Of a stretch of DNA of 64,000 bases, positions 33,634 through 42,966 are shown one piece after another. A model generated the notes under the pieces. The model saw only the letters and a program-made list of their open reading frames with translations. It was not told the DNA's origin and searched no databases. This DNA comes from Rhizobium sp. L43 (GTDB lineage: Bacteria > Pseudomonadota > Alphaproteobacteria > Rhizobiales > Rhizobiaceae), in NCBI RefSeq assembly GCF_002531725.1, contig NZ_NWSQ01000021.1, forward strand, positions 1 through 64,000. The letters are read 5' to 3'. Position 1 is the first letter of the stretch. The number at the start of each line of letters is the position of its first letter. The position numbers and the translations under genes are program-made.

Positions 33634-34089
33634 GTGAAGACAAATCGTTTCATGGAGATGGCGCTTGATGAAGCGCGTGCCGCCGGAGAACGCGGCGAGG
33701 TGCCGATCGGCGCCGTCGTCGTTGTCGACGATATTGCCGTTTCACGCGCGGGAAACCGCACCCGCGAGCTGAATGACGTGACCGCACATGCCGAAATCGC
33801 CGCCATCCGGCTCGCCAGCGAAGCGCTCGGACAAGAGCGCCTTGTCGGCGCCGATCTCTATGTGACGCTCGAGCCTTGCACCATGTGCGCGGCAGCCATC
33901 TCGTTTGCGCGTATCCGCCGGCTCTATTACGGCGCCGAGGACCCGAAGGGCGGCGGCGTCGACAATGGCGTGCGATTCTATGCGCAGCCGACCTGCCACC
34001 ACGCCCCGGAGGTCTATTCCGGCTTCAACGAGGTTCAGTCGGCCGAGATCTTGCGGACATTCTTTTCGCAAAAAAGAGAGGCGCCGTAA
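33634..34089 (+). CDS. tadA: tRNA-specific adenosine-34 deaminase
   Basis: Zinc deaminase (151 aa) making inosine at the wobble position of tRNA-Arg. Zinc motifs are HAEIAAI (about 47-53, catalytic Glu) and PCTMCAAA (about 76-83). The start is uncertain: GTG at 33634 (KTNRFMEMALDEAR) fits the length of known homologues; GTG at 33616 and ATG at 33652 are alternatives. Divergent from the pseudouridine synthase gene. Confidence 0.93.
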   Translation: MKTNRFMEMALDEARAAGERGEVPIGAVVVVDDIAVSRAGNRTRELNDVTAHAEIAAIRLASEALGQERLVGADLYVTLEPCTMCAAAISFARIRRLYYGAEDPKGGGVDNGVRFYAQPTCHHAPEVYSGFNEVQSAEILRTFFSQKREAP

Positions 34090-34106
34090 TTCGCAGGGTC
34101 TGCGCC

Positions 34107-34258
34107 CCCCGTCATGCCTACTCGCGGGCCGACCGCCCCTAACCCGCTCGCGGGGAGAGGGGACGTGCCCTGCGAGAGCGAGTGGAAACGGAGAGGGCGC
34201 GGCATGTCCCTTCGCCCCCGTTTACGGGGAGAAGGTGCCGGCAGGCGGATGAGGGGCT
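34107..34258. repeat. RIME-like intergenic palindromic repeat (copy 1)
   Basis: Dense in self-complementary blocks (CTCGCGGGGAG, CCGTTTACGGGGAG). Homologous in opposite orientation to 63297-63437: shared ggacgtgccctgcgagagcg and the CGCGGCATG...TCCCTTCGCCCC segment. Lies between tadA and the lipoprotein gene. Confidence 0.75.
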
Positions 34259-34282
34259 AGTTCGGCGCGCCTGGAAAACCCG

Positions 34283-34912
34283 CTATTGCAGGAAGTTCCA
34301 CCACTGCTTGCCGCTGTTGGCGACCGCAGCGTCCTTCTTGCGCTTCTTCTGCTTCTTGAGCTCGGGTTCGCCGAGATCATCGAGCTTTGCCGGATCGTCG
34401 ACGGTGCGGTAGCCGGGCGGCGGATCGGAGATATAGCGGCGCTGATCGATATAGGAGCCCTTCTGCAGGGCGCGGGCTTCACGATAGGCCTTGGTCTGGG
34501 CTTCCGTCGTGCGCCGGCCGCCTTCGATGGCGGAACTGGCGAGCGGGGAGCGGTAATTCGGATTGTCCGAGTTCGCATCAGCCTCCGAAACCAGGCGGGC
34601 GCGGGTTTCCTCCGGCGATTCAATCCATTGCGGATTGTCCTTGTTGGCGACCGTCGGCTGCGGCGCAACGAGGGTCTCCTTCTGCGCCTGGGCCGGCAGC
34701 ACCAGCGTCGGGCGCGGCGTGTATTTGACGCCCTTGTTCTTCGGGTCCGGCCCGGTCAACGACACGGACTGGCCGAGATCGTCGGTCAACTGCTCCATGG
34801 CGGTCTTGTCGGTGCCGTAGGTCGGGCTGCTGGCGCAGCTGGACACCAGGGAGCATCCCGCCATGACAACAGACAGGCAGGCGCCCATACGGAACCAATG
34901 CGTTGCGAACAT
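34283..34912 (-). CDS. Putative exported lipoprotein of unknown function
   Basis: 209-aa protein. Signal sequence (about 1-25) with lipobox-like VMAGC or LVSSC, so anchoring at Cys is likely. The rest is hydrophilic, Pro/Asp/Glu-rich, with no domain that I recognise; it ends in a short Lys-rich stretch and KQWWNFLQ. Start at 34912 (MFATHWFRMG) rather than the longer frame. It is on the same strand as ileS, 131 nt downstream. Confidence 0.75.
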   Translation of the reverse strand: MFATHWFRMGACLSVVMAGCSLVSSCASSPTYGTDKTAMEQLTDDLGQSVSLTGPDPKNKGVKYTPRPTLVLPAQAQKETLVAPQPTVANKDNPQWIESPEETRARLVSEADANSDNPNYRSPLASSAIEGGRRTTEAQTKAYREARALQKGSYIDQRRYISDPPPGYRTVDDPAKLDDLGEPELKKQKKRKKDAAVANSGKQWWNFLQ

Positions 34913-35043
34913 GAAAACCCTTCCAGCCACCGGTGCAATCGTTGCCCAACCGGACAACCGTCCCCCTGACGCAAAAATCCGGCCATTTTCAGGCAGCTTT
35001 TACCGGATGAACCGCGAAAACGCAATTCACCCGGCAAATATCT

Positions 35044-37935
35044 TCAGGCGCCGATGCCGAGTTCGCGCAAGGCGGCAGCGTCACGCTTGGAAACATCGGG
35101 ATAGTCCGGATCGGAACCGACATCCCTGGTGATGCGCCAGGAGCGCGCGCATTTTTCGCCCTCTGCCAGCTTCGGCACGACGCTGACCTCAGGCACCTCG
35201 GCAAGGCGGAAAGCCTCCGCCGGGCCTTCGCCGGTCCTGATCTCGATCGCCGAGGTGATGCAGACTTCGGTGAAGTCCTGGCCTTCGAGCGCCTTCAGCA
35301 GTTCCGCATCGGCGATGTGGACGACGGGAGCCGCCTCCAGCGACGAGCCGATGCGCTTGTCCTTGCGCTCGATTTCCAGAGCGCCCGTGACCACCGAGCG
35401 GACCGTGCGGATCTTCTTCCACTTCTCGGCCAGGGCATCGTTGCGCCATTCCTTGGCGACCGGGGCAAACTGCTCCAGATGCACGGAAACGGCGGACGGG
35501 TTGCGAGACAACCAGGCCTCCTCGGTAGTGAAGGGCAGCATCGGGGCGAGCCATGTCACCATGCAATCGAAGATCTGGCGGATGACGTGCAGGCTGGCGC
35601 GCCGGCGCAGGCTCGACGGCGCATCGCAATAGAGCGCATCCTTGCGGACATCGAAATAGAAGGCCGAAAGCTCGACATTGGCGAAATCGATCAGCGCCCG
35701 GGCGATCTTCTTGAAGTCGAAGCTATCGTAGTTCTCGCGCACCAGCTCGTCGAGCTCGGCAAGCCGGTGCAGCATCAGCTGCTCCAGCTCCGGCAGATCG
35801 GCGAGCGCGATTTCCTCGCCCTTGTCATGGGCAAGCGTGCCGAGCATCCAGCGGATGGTGTTGCGCAGCTTGCGATAGGCGTCGACATTGGTCTGGATGA
35901 TCGTCTTGCCGACGCGCAGGTCGTCGGCATAATCCGAGGTCATGACCCAGAGGCGCAGGATATCGGCGCCGGCGTCCTTCATCACTTCCTGCGGTGCGGT
36001 GACGTTGCCCTTCGACTTCGACATCTTCTCGCCCTTCTCGTCCATGGTGAAGCCATGGGTGAGGACGGCGTTGTAAGGCGCACGGCCGCGGGTGGCAGCC
36101 GATTCCAAGAGCGACGAATGGAACCAGCCGCGATGCTGGTCGGACCCTTCGAGATAGAGATCGGCCGGCCACTTCAGGTCGGGGCGGTCTTCGAGCGTGA
36201 AGGTGTGCGTCGAGCCCGAGTCGAACCAGACGTCGAGGATATCCATGACCTGCGTCCAGCGGGAATGGTCGTGGTCATTGCCGAGGAAGCGTTCCTTGGC
36301 GCCTTCGGCGAACCAGGCGTCGGCGCCCTCGTGTTCGAAGGCCTCGAGGATGCGGGCGTTGACGGCGTCATCGACCAGGACCTCGCCCTCATCGTCGGCA
36401 AAGACGGCGATCGGCACGCCCCATGCCCTTTGACGAGAAAGAACCCAGTCCGGCCGGCCTTCGATCATCGCGCGCAGGCGGTTCTGGCCGGCGGCGGGCA
36501 CGAAGCGGGTGTCGTCGATCGCACCCAGCGCCCGCGAACGCAGCGTCGTGCCGTCGGCAAGGGTCTTGTCCATATAGACGAACCATTGCGGCGTATTGCG
36601 GAAGATCACCGGCTTCTTCGAGCGCCAGGAATGCGGATACTGGTGCTTCAGCCGGCCGCGGGCAAAGAGCGCGCCGCGGGCGATCAGCTCCTTGATGACG
36701 CGGTCGTTGGCATCGCCCTTCTTGCCGTTGTCGTCGATGACGCGGGCGCCTTCGAAGCCGGGGGCGTCCGATGTGTAGAAGCCGCCGTCATCCACCGGGA
36801 ACGGGATCTTGGTCTCGACGCCGCGCGCCTCCAGCGTGCGGACGGCCGACATCCAGGCGTCGAAGTCTTCGCGACCGTGGCTCGGTGCAGTATGGACGAA
36901 GCCGGTGCCGGCATCGTCGGTGACGTGATCGCCATCGAGCAACGGCACGGCGAATTCATAGCCGCCGCCGAGCCCCTTGAAGGGATGGGCGCAGGTCATC
37001 GCCGCGAAGTCGGCCGCAGAGACATCGCTCAAGCGCTTGAACTGCAGCTTGGCCTTGGCGAAGGATTCCTCAGCCAGCTTATCGGCAAAGATCAGCCTCT
37101 CGCCGGGACGCGGGCCAAAATCATTCTCGGCGGCCGTCACCTCATAGAGCCCGTAGGAGACACGCGCGGAAAAGGAGACCGCGCGGTTGCCGGGGATCGT
37201 CCAGGGCGTGGTGGTCCAGATGACCACGAAGGCATTCTTGAGCGCGGCCGGGCCTTCGACGACCGGGAATTTCACCCAGATCGTATCGCTCTCATAATCC
37301 TGGTATTCGACCTCGGCCTCGGCCAACGCGGTGCGCTCGACGACCGACCACATGATCGGCTTGGAGCCGCGATAAAGCTGACCGCTGGCGGCGATCTTCA
37401 GGAGTTCGCCGGCGATGCGCGATTCCGCGTGGAAGTTCATCGTCGTATAGGGATTGTCGAAGTCGCCTTCGATGCCGAGACGCTTGAACTCTTCCGCCTG
37501 GACCTTGATCCAGCCGGTGGCGAATTCACGGCATTCCCGGCGGAATTCGTTGACCGGGACCTCGTCCTTGTTCTTGCCCTTCTCGCGGTACTTTTCCTCG
37601 ATCTTCCATTCGATCGGCAGGCCGTGACAATCCCAGCCGGGCACGTAATTGGCGTCGTAGCCGCGCATCTGGAACGAGCGATTGATGACATCCTTGAGGA
37701 TCTTGTTCAGCGCGTGGCCGATATGGATGTTGCCGTTGGCATAGGGCGGGCCGTCGTGAAGCACGAATTTCTCGCGGCCGGCGGCGGAAGCGCGCAGTTT
37801 CTTGTAAAGACCCATCTCCTGCCAGCGCTTGACGAGCTCCGGCTCCTTCTGCGGCAGGCCGGCGCGCATCGGGAAATCGGTTTCGGGCAAATAGAGGGTC
37901 TTCGAATAATCGATCTTTTCGGCTGTGTCGGTCAT
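35044..37935 (-). CDS. ileS: Isoleucyl-tRNA synthetase
   Basis: 963-aa class Ia synthetase, normal in length. HIGH signature in GNIHIGHALNKILKD (about 70-84), KMSKSKGN (about 640-647), CP1 editing domain between, and the anticodon-binding domain with LHRLAELDELVRENYDSFDF (about 715-735). The Ile binding region WDCHGLPIEWK (about 100-110) is also clear. The 322-nt gap upstream (37936-38257) holds no gene that I support; no T-box is seen. Confidence 0.97.
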   Translation of the reverse strand: MTDTAEKIDYSKTLYLPETDFPMRAGLPQKEPELVKRWQEMGLYKKLRASAAGREKFVLHDGPPYANGNIHIGHALNKILKDVINRSFQMRGYDANYVPGWDCHGLPIEWKIEEKYREKGKNKDEVPVNEFRRECREFATGWIKVQAEEFKRLGIEGDFDNPYTTMNFHAESRIAGELLKIAASGQLYRGSKPIMWSVVERTALAEAEVEYQDYESDTIWVKFPVVEGPAALKNAFVVIWTTTPWTIPGNRAVSFSARVSYGLYEVTAAENDFGPRPGERLIFADKLAEESFAKAKLQFKRLSDVSAADFAAMTCAHPFKGLGGGYEFAVPLLDGDHVTDDAGTGFVHTAPSHGREDFDAWMSAVRTLEARGVETKIPFPVDDGGFYTSDAPGFEGARVIDDNGKKGDANDRVIKELIARGALFARGRLKHQYPHSWRSKKPVIFRNTPQWFVYMDKTLADGTTLRSRALGAIDDTRFVPAAGQNRLRAMIEGRPDWVLSRQRAWGVPIAVFADDEGEVLVDDAVNARILEAFEHEGADAWFAEGAKERFLGNDHDHSRWTQVMDILDVWFDSGSTHTFTLEDRPDLKWPADLYLEGSDQHRGWFHSSLLESAATRGRAPYNAVLTHGFTMDEKGEKMSKSKGNVTAPQEVMKDAGADILRLWVMTSDYADDLRVGKTIIQTNVDAYRKLRNTIRWMLGTLAHDKGEEIALADLPELEQLMLHRLAELDELVRENYDSFDFKKIARALIDFANVELSAFYFDVRKDALYCDAPSSLRRRASLHVIRQIFDCMVTWLAPMLPFTTEEAWLSRNPSAVSVHLEQFAPVAKEWRNDALAEKWKKIRTVRSVVTGALEIERKDKRIGSSLEAAPVVHIADAELLKALEGQDFTEVCITSAIEIRTGEGPAEAFRLAEVPEVSVVPKLAEGEKCARSWRITRDVGSDPDYPDVSKRDAAALRELGIGA

Positions 37936-38257
37936 ATCGGGACAATCGTTTCTGGCGGCCCGGAAAGGGGCGCAACGGGCGTGAAAAAGCTGGTGACGGA
38001 AGCGCTCATGTGAGAGCGCTGAAAACCCGGACCTCCCGGCCGCTTAGCGCGCGCGGAAGGCCGGGCCGATAATTCGCATCGTGATCGCCAGCCGAAATTT
38101 CGTCATAGCGCCGGTTCATAGGCGTTTTTGCCGGGAAAAGGAAGAGAAGAATTCGCACGCCCGCAATCCTCATCGATGGCGGGAATTGCCGGTGCCGCAT
38201 CGTTCTGGACCAACGATCCCGGTCAATTTCCGTTGAGACGGAGATAATTCAAGGCAC

Positions 38258-39241
38258 TCAGGAAAAGCACAATTTCCCATCCAGCGCGCCGAGCGGCCTG
38301 ACGCCCGATAGCAGCGCCCTCGCCTCTTCTTCGTCGCGTTTGATCTGGGCGACCAGCGGCTCGAGGCCGTCGAATTTCAGCTCGGGTCTGATATAACCGA
38401 AGAAGGAGACGGCGCAGTGCTGACCGTAGAGATCGCCGCTGAAGTCGAAGAGATAAGTTTCGAGCAGCGGCGCGCCGTTTTCCGTCACCGTCGGGCGGCG
38501 GCCGTAGCTTGCGACGGCATCGTGGAGCGTGCCATCCGCAAGGCGGAAACGGACGGCGTAGATGCCGGCGGCAAGGTCGACCTCCGGCGGCAGGCGCATA
38601 TTGGCCGTGGGGAAACCGAGCTGCCGGCCGAGTTTCTCGCCGTCGATCACCTCGGCTTCCACCGTATAGCGATAGCCCAGCATGCCGGCGACTTCGCTGA
38701 CATTGCCCTCCTTCAGCAGCGCGCGAATGTGGCTCGACGAGACGACATCGGCGTTTTCATCGCGGAAGGCATCGATCAGGGTGACGCCGAAGCCATAGGT
38801 CTGGCCGGCATTCATGAGAAAAGCCGGACCGCCCTCGCGGCCGCGGCCGAAATGGAAATCGAAGCCGGTGACGACTTCGGAGGCGCCGAGCCAATCTTTC
38901 AGGATCGAATGGATGAAATCATCGGCCGAGCGCTGCGAGAATTCGTAATCGAAGGGATATTCGATGACGGCGCTGAACCCCAGCGTTTCCAGAATGCGGG
39001 CCTTGAGCGGCGCCGGCGTCAGGCGGAAGACCGGCGTCTGCGGCCGGAAGACCGTGCGCGGATGCGGCTCGAAAGTCAGCACCAGAGCAGGAATGCCGCG
39101 CGCCCTGGAGATTTCGAGCGCGCGGTTCAGCACCGACTGGTGGCCGCGATGGACCCCGTCGAAATTGCCGATGGCGATGACCCCGCCCTTGAGATGGGCA
39201 GGCAGGGGTTCCCGGGTTTCATTGCGGTGGAAGACGGTCAT
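38258..39241 (-). CDS. ribF: Bifunctional riboflavin kinase / FAD synthetase
   Basis: 327-aa enzyme making FMN and FAD. N-terminal nucleotidyltransferase domain (about 15-175) with IAIGNFDGVHRGHQSVL (HxGH, about 22-38); C-terminal flavokinase domain (about 190-310) with GRQLGFPTANMRLP (about 206-219). Start at 39241 (MTVFHRNE). It follows the HAD gene by 14 nt. Confidence 0.94.
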   Translation of the reverse strand: MTVFHRNETREPLPAHLKGGVIAIGNFDGVHRGHQSVLNRALEISRARGIPALVLTFEPHPRTVFRPQTPVFRLTPAPLKARILETLGFSAVIEYPFDYEFSQRSADDFIHSILKDWLGASEVVTGFDFHFGRGREGGPAFLMNAGQTYGFGVTLIDAFRDENADVVSSSHIRALLKEGNVSEVAGMLGYRYTVEAEVIDGEKLGRQLGFPTANMRLPPEVDLAAGIYAVRFRLADGTLHDAVASYGRRPTVTENGAPLLETYLFDFSGDLYGQHCAVSFFGYIRPELKFDGLEPLVAQIKRDEEEARALLSGVRPLGALDGKLCFS

Positions 39242-39255
39242 CGGCTGGCTTCTCT

Positions 39256-40104
39256 TTATGCGAGGCGTGGCATCCACCACTTCGGCGCGGCTTTTTCCCG
39301 ATCGAGATAGGCGTTCAGGATCGCCTCGTCGGTCTCGCCGTTCAGGGTGTATTCCTTGGCGTGGATACCGCCGCTGATGTAGAGAAGGTCGAGGCCGTAA
39401 TTCAAGGCGCCGCGCACATCGGTCGGCATGCCGTCGCCGATCGCCAGCACCCGGTCGACGGGGAAATCGCCGCGCAGCTCGCGGGCAGCGGCGAGTGTCG
39501 CCTCATAGATCGGCCGGTGCGGTTTTCCGGCGATGCGGGTGCTGCCGCCAAGCTGCTCATAATAGGCGGCCATGGCGCCGGCGCAGGGAATGATGCGATG
39601 GCCGCGCTCGACGACGAGGTCGGGGTTGGCGCAGATCATCGGCACCTCGCGGGCTTTGAAGTCGAGAAGCATGTCGGTGTAATCCTCCGGCTTCTCGGTC
39701 TCGTCGTCGAAAAAGCCGGTGCAGACGAGCGATCGCGCTTCGCCAGCCGGCCGGCGCTCGACGCCGATGCCTTCGAGAAGCGCCTTGTCGCGCTCGGGGC
39801 CGAGCAGGAAGACCGTCTTCGGTCCCTCGGCAATCAGCCCGCGCGTGACGTCGCCCGAGGTGACGATCCGGTCATAGGCGCTGTCGGGCACGCCGATCTG
39901 ACGCAACTGCTCGACCACCTGCCAGGAAAGGCGCGGCGAATTGGTGATGAGGACGACGGCGACCCCGCTTGCGCGTGCCGCTTCGAGGGCAGCGGCCGCC
40001 TGCGGAAACGGATCGACGCCGTTATGCACGACGCCCCAGACATCGCAGAGCACCACGTCATAGTGACCTGTTATGTCCGAGAAGTTCTCTATCCGCTTGG
40101 CCAT
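39256..40104 (-). CDS. HAD-IIA hydrolase, TIGR01459 type
   Basis: 282-aa HAD phosphatase: motif I DVWGVVHNGVDPFPQ (about 18-32), motif II LITNSPRL (about 50-57) and motif III VLAIGDGMPTDVRGALNYG (about 225-243). TIGR01459 members are found in alphaproteobacteria, often next to ribF; the substrate is unknown, perhaps a phosphosugar or pyridoxal phosphate-like compound. Start at 40104 (MAKRIENFSD). Confidence 0.88.
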   Translation of the reverse strand: MAKRIENFSDITGHYDVVLCDVWGVVHNGVDPFPQAAAALEAARASGVAVVLITNSPRLSWQVVEQLRQIGVPDSAYDRIVTSGDVTRGLIAEGPKTVFLLGPERDKALLEGIGVERRPAGEARSLVCTGFFDDETEKPEDYTDMLLDFKAREVPMICANPDLVVERGHRIIPCAGAMAAYYEQLGGSTRIAGKPHRPIYEATLAAARELRGDFPVDRVLAIGDGMPTDVRGALNYGLDLLYISGGIHAKEYTLNGETDEAILNAYLDREKAAPKWWMPRLA

Positions 40105-40340
40105 TCCGATTTCCCGATTTGCTTCAGTCACCGGTGACATTGCAAAGGCGCAAGGCGATGGCAAGGCATTTTCTTCGCTGCCGGGCGCGGATGGGCGGCG
40201 GTTTTTCATGGATCCGATCCTGAAGCGGAGATCGTTGCGGCGGACGAACCCGCAAATTTCGACCACCGCAGGGTTCGGCCGCATTCCGATTATTCTCAGC
40301 CTCTTCACAATTCCGGCACAAAAATTCGTGATTGCTCTCA

Positions 40341-40369
40341 TTGACTCCTCGCGGAGCCATCCCTAAATG
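40341..40369 (+). promoter_or_regulatory. Sigma-70 type promoter of groESL
   Basis: TTGACT (40341-40346) and TAAATG (40364-40369) with a 17-nt spacer. The start of transcription is expected near 40376, directly at the CIRCE element. Confidence 0.7.
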
Positions 40370-40376
40370 CTCGTCG

Positions 40377-40403
40377 CTAGCACTCACCGCAAGGGAGTGC
40401 TAA
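40377..40403 (+). promoter_or_regulatory. CIRCE operator (HrcA-binding site)
   Basis: Nine-nt arms CTAGCACTC (40377-40385) and GAGTGCTAA (40395-40403) with a 9-nt spacer, one mismatch to the consensus TTAGCACTC-N9-GAGTGCTAA. It overlaps the expected groESL start. The hrcA gene is not in this window. Confidence 0.95.
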
Positions 40404-40461
40404 CATCTATCCATGTGGGCCGCTCCGGCCTGCGAATGTCATTCGATCGAGGGATTAGACA

Positions 40462-40758
40462 ATGGCAAGCACCAACTTCCGCCCCCTTCACGACCGCGTC
40501 GTCGTTCGCCGCGTTGAGTCCGAAGCCAAGACCAAGGGTGGCATCATCATTCCCGATACCGCCAAGGAAAAGCCGCAGGAAGGCGAAATCGTCGCCGTCG
40601 GCTCCGGCGCGCGCGATGAATCCGGCAAGGTCGTCGCACTCGACGTCAAGGCTGGCGACCGCATTCTGTTCGGCAAGTGGTCCGGCACCGAAGTCAAGAT
40701 CGACGGCGAAGACCTTCTGATCATGAAGGAAGCCGACATTATGGGCATCATCGGCTGA
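40462..40758 (+). CDS. groES: Co-chaperonin GroES (Cpn10)
   Basis: 98-aa co-chaperonin. PLHDRVVVRR and KTKGGIIIPDTAKEKPQEGE (mobile loop, about 20-40) are diagnostic. Forms the heptameric lid on GroEL. Transcribed from the CIRCE promoter; 53 nt before groEL. Rhizobia often carry several groESL copies; this one has the regulated CIRCE layout. Confidence 0.98.
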   Translation: MASTNFRPLHDRVVVRRVESEAKTKGGIIIPDTAKEKPQEGEIVAVGSGARDESGKVVALDVKAGDRILFGKWSGTEVKIDGEDLLIMKEADIMGIIG

Positions 40759-40811
40759 TCAGCCGCTGGCCTTTCCGAGAACCCGGACACTCGAATTGAG
40801 GAGTTTCAATC

Positions 40812-42452
40812 ATGGCATCTAAAGAAATCAAGTTTGGTCGCACCGCGCGCGAAAAGATGCTGCGTGGCGTCGACATTCTCGCCGATGCAGTCAAGGTAAC
40901 GCTCGGCCCGAAGGGCCGTAACGTCATCATCGACAAGTCCTTCGGCGCTCCGCGCATCACCAAGGACGGCGTTTCCGTCGCCAAGGAAATCGAACTCGAA
41001 GACAAGTTCGAAAACATGGGCGCCCAGATGGTCCGCGAAGTTGCTTCGAAGACCAACGACATCGCCGGCGACGGCACCACGACTGCAACCGTTCTTGCCC
41101 AGGCGATCGTTCGCGAAGGCAACAAGGCCGTTGCAGCCGGCATGAACCCGATGGACCTGAAGCGCGGCATCGACCTCGCTGTTGCCGACGTCGTGAAGGA
41201 TCTCCAGGCCAAGGCCAAGAAGATCTCCACCTCGGAAGAAGTTGCACAGGTCGGCACGATCTCTGCCAACGGCGACAAGCAGGTCGGTCTCGACATTGCT
41301 GAAGCCATGCAGAAGGTCGGCAACGAAGGCGTCATCACGGTTGAAGAAGCCAAGACCGCCGAAACCGAACTCGAAGTCGTCGAAGGCATGCAGTTCGACC
41401 GCGGCTACCTCAGCCCCTACTTCGTGACCAACCCGGAGAAGATGATCGCCGACCTTGAAGACGTCTTCATTCTCCTTCACGAGAAGAAGCTCTCGAACCT
41501 GCAGTCGATGCTCCCGGTTCTCGAAGCCGTCGTTCAGACCGGCAAGCCGCTCCTCATCATCGCTGAAGACGTCGAAGGCGAAGCTCTTGCGACGCTCGTC
41601 GTCAACAAGCTGCGCGGCGGCCTGAAGATTGCTGCCGTCAAGGCTCCTGGCTTCGGCGATCGCCGCAAGGCCATGCTCGAAGACATCGCCATCCTGACGG
41701 GCGGCACTGTCATCTCCGAAGACCTCGGCATCAAGCTCGAGAGCGTCACGCTCGACATGCTCGGCCGTGCCAAGAAGGTTTCGATCTCCAAGGAAAACAC
41801 CACGATCGTCGACGGTTCGGGCGCCAAGACCGACATCGAAGGCCGTGTTGCCCAGATCAAGGCCCAGATCGAAGAAACCACCTCCGACTACGACCGCGAG
41901 AAGCTGCAGGAACGTCTTGCCAAGCTCGCCGGCGGCGTTGCCGTCATCCGCGTCGGCGGCTCGACGGAAGTCGAAGTGAAGGAAAAGAAGGACCGCATCG
42001 ACGACGCGCTCAACGCGACGCGCGCTGCCGTTCAGGAAGGTATCGTCCCCGGCGGCGGTATCGCTCTGCTCCGCTCCTCCACGAAGATCACCGTCAAGGG
42101 TGCAAACGACGACCAGGAAGCCGGCATCAACATCGTTCGCCGCGCCCTGCAGTCGCTCGTTCGCCAGATCGCTGAAAACGCAGGCGACGAAGCCTCGATC
42201 GTTGTCGGCAAGGTCCTCGACAAGAACGAAGACAACTTCGGCTACAACGCCCAGACGTCCGAATATGGCGACATGATCGCCATGGGTATCGTCGACCCGC
42301 TCAAGGTCGTTCGCACGGCGCTGCAGAACGCTGCTTCTGTCGCATCGCTGCTGATCACCACCGAAGCCATGATCGCCGAACTGCCGAAGAAGGATGCCCC
42401 TGCCGGCATGCCGGGCGGCATGGGCGGAATGGGTGGAATGGACATGATGTGA
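40812..42452 (+). CDS. groEL: Chaperonin GroEL (Cpn60)
   Basis: 546-aa chaperonin subunit, full length. DGTTTAT (Asp of ATP site, about 87-93), VGPKGRNVIIDK-type GPKGRNVIID (about 32-41), GGGIALLR (about 413-420), and the Gly/Met-rich tail GGMGGMGGMDMM. ATP-driven folding cage. Codon use looks highly biased (GAA, AAG, CTC), as expected for a strongly expressed gene. Confidence 0.98.
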   Translation: MASKEIKFGRTAREKMLRGVDILADAVKVTLGPKGRNVIIDKSFGAPRITKDGVSVAKEIELEDKFENMGAQMVREVASKTNDIAGDGTTTATVLAQAIVREGNKAVAAGMNPMDLKRGIDLAVADVVKDLQAKAKKISTSEEVAQVGTISANGDKQVGLDIAEAMQKVGNEGVITVEEAKTAETELEVVEGMQFDRGYLSPYFVTNPEKMIADLEDVFILLHEKKLSNLQSMLPVLEAVVQTGKPLLIIAEDVEGEALATLVVNKLRGGLKIAAVKAPGFGDRRKAMLEDIAILTGGTVISEDLGIKLESVTLDMLGRAKKVSISKENTTIVDGSGAKTDIEGRVAQIKAQIEETTSDYDREKLQERLAKLAGGVAVIRVGGSTEVEVKEKKDRIDDALNATRAAVQEGIVPGGGIALLRSSTKITVKGANDDQEAGINIVRRALQSLVRQIAENAGDEASIVVGKVLDKNEDNFGYNAQTSEYGDMIAMGIVDPLKVVRTALQNAASVASLLITTEAMIAELPKKDAPAGMPGGMGGMGGMDMM

Positions 42453-42494
42453 TAGGCGAAAGCCTGCACTGACGACCATTCCGACGGGAATAGG

Positions 42495-42525
42495 AAGGGC
42501 GGCCTTTAGGTCGCCCTTTTCTTTT
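42495..42525 (+). terminator. Terminator of groESL
   Basis: AAGGGCG-CC pairs with GG-CGCCCTT (single G/T offset), followed by TTCTTTT. The rest of 42526-42900 contains no gene that I can support. Confidence 0.8.
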
Positions 42526-42966
42526 GGCCACCGATTCGGCAGATAAAACGTTTAACTGGCTCCGCATCGCATATCCCGTGCGCGAAACTTGCGCGAGGCT
42601 TGCGGCGCCGCGTTTCTTCCGTTCACCGAGAGATCGCGGTGCCGCGGCAGCATTTCCGGCTTCCTATGGGGTGGAAAGGCTTGCAAAGCCCTTGAGGACG
42701 ATCTTCTGGTGATGATTTTCGCAAAGCAGTTCGAAAGTGCGAACATCTCAGGACATGCCGCCGATCCGAATACCCCTTAAAAAGCCGTTGCCGTTTGCCC
42801 AAAAGCCCCTATAAATCCGCGCTGCAATTGAAGCGCGCCGGGCGAGATCTCGCCATCAGACGAGGCCGGAGCGCAGGGCGGGCATCATGCCCGCAGCGAC
42901 ATGATCCTGTTTCTTTGTGTTTACCGAGCGTCCGGCGGAGGAGCCGCATGCGAACGGGGGAACGCC

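Noticed and set aside
35317..38013. 898-aa open frame on the plus strand
   Set aside because: It is the complement of ileS; GC-rich coding DNA leaves long antisense frames. No motif, and composition is His/Arg/Asp-rich in the pattern of antisense shadows.
38006..38200. 64-aa minus-strand ORF between ileS and ribF
   Set aside because: No ribosome site and chance-like composition.
40806..42479. 557-aa open frame on the minus strand across groEL
   Set aside because: Antisense shadow of groEL, which has complete chaperonin motifs and a proper promoter.
42524..42780. Short ORFs of 60-65 aa after groEL
   Set aside because: Overlapping in both strands without start signals or family features.
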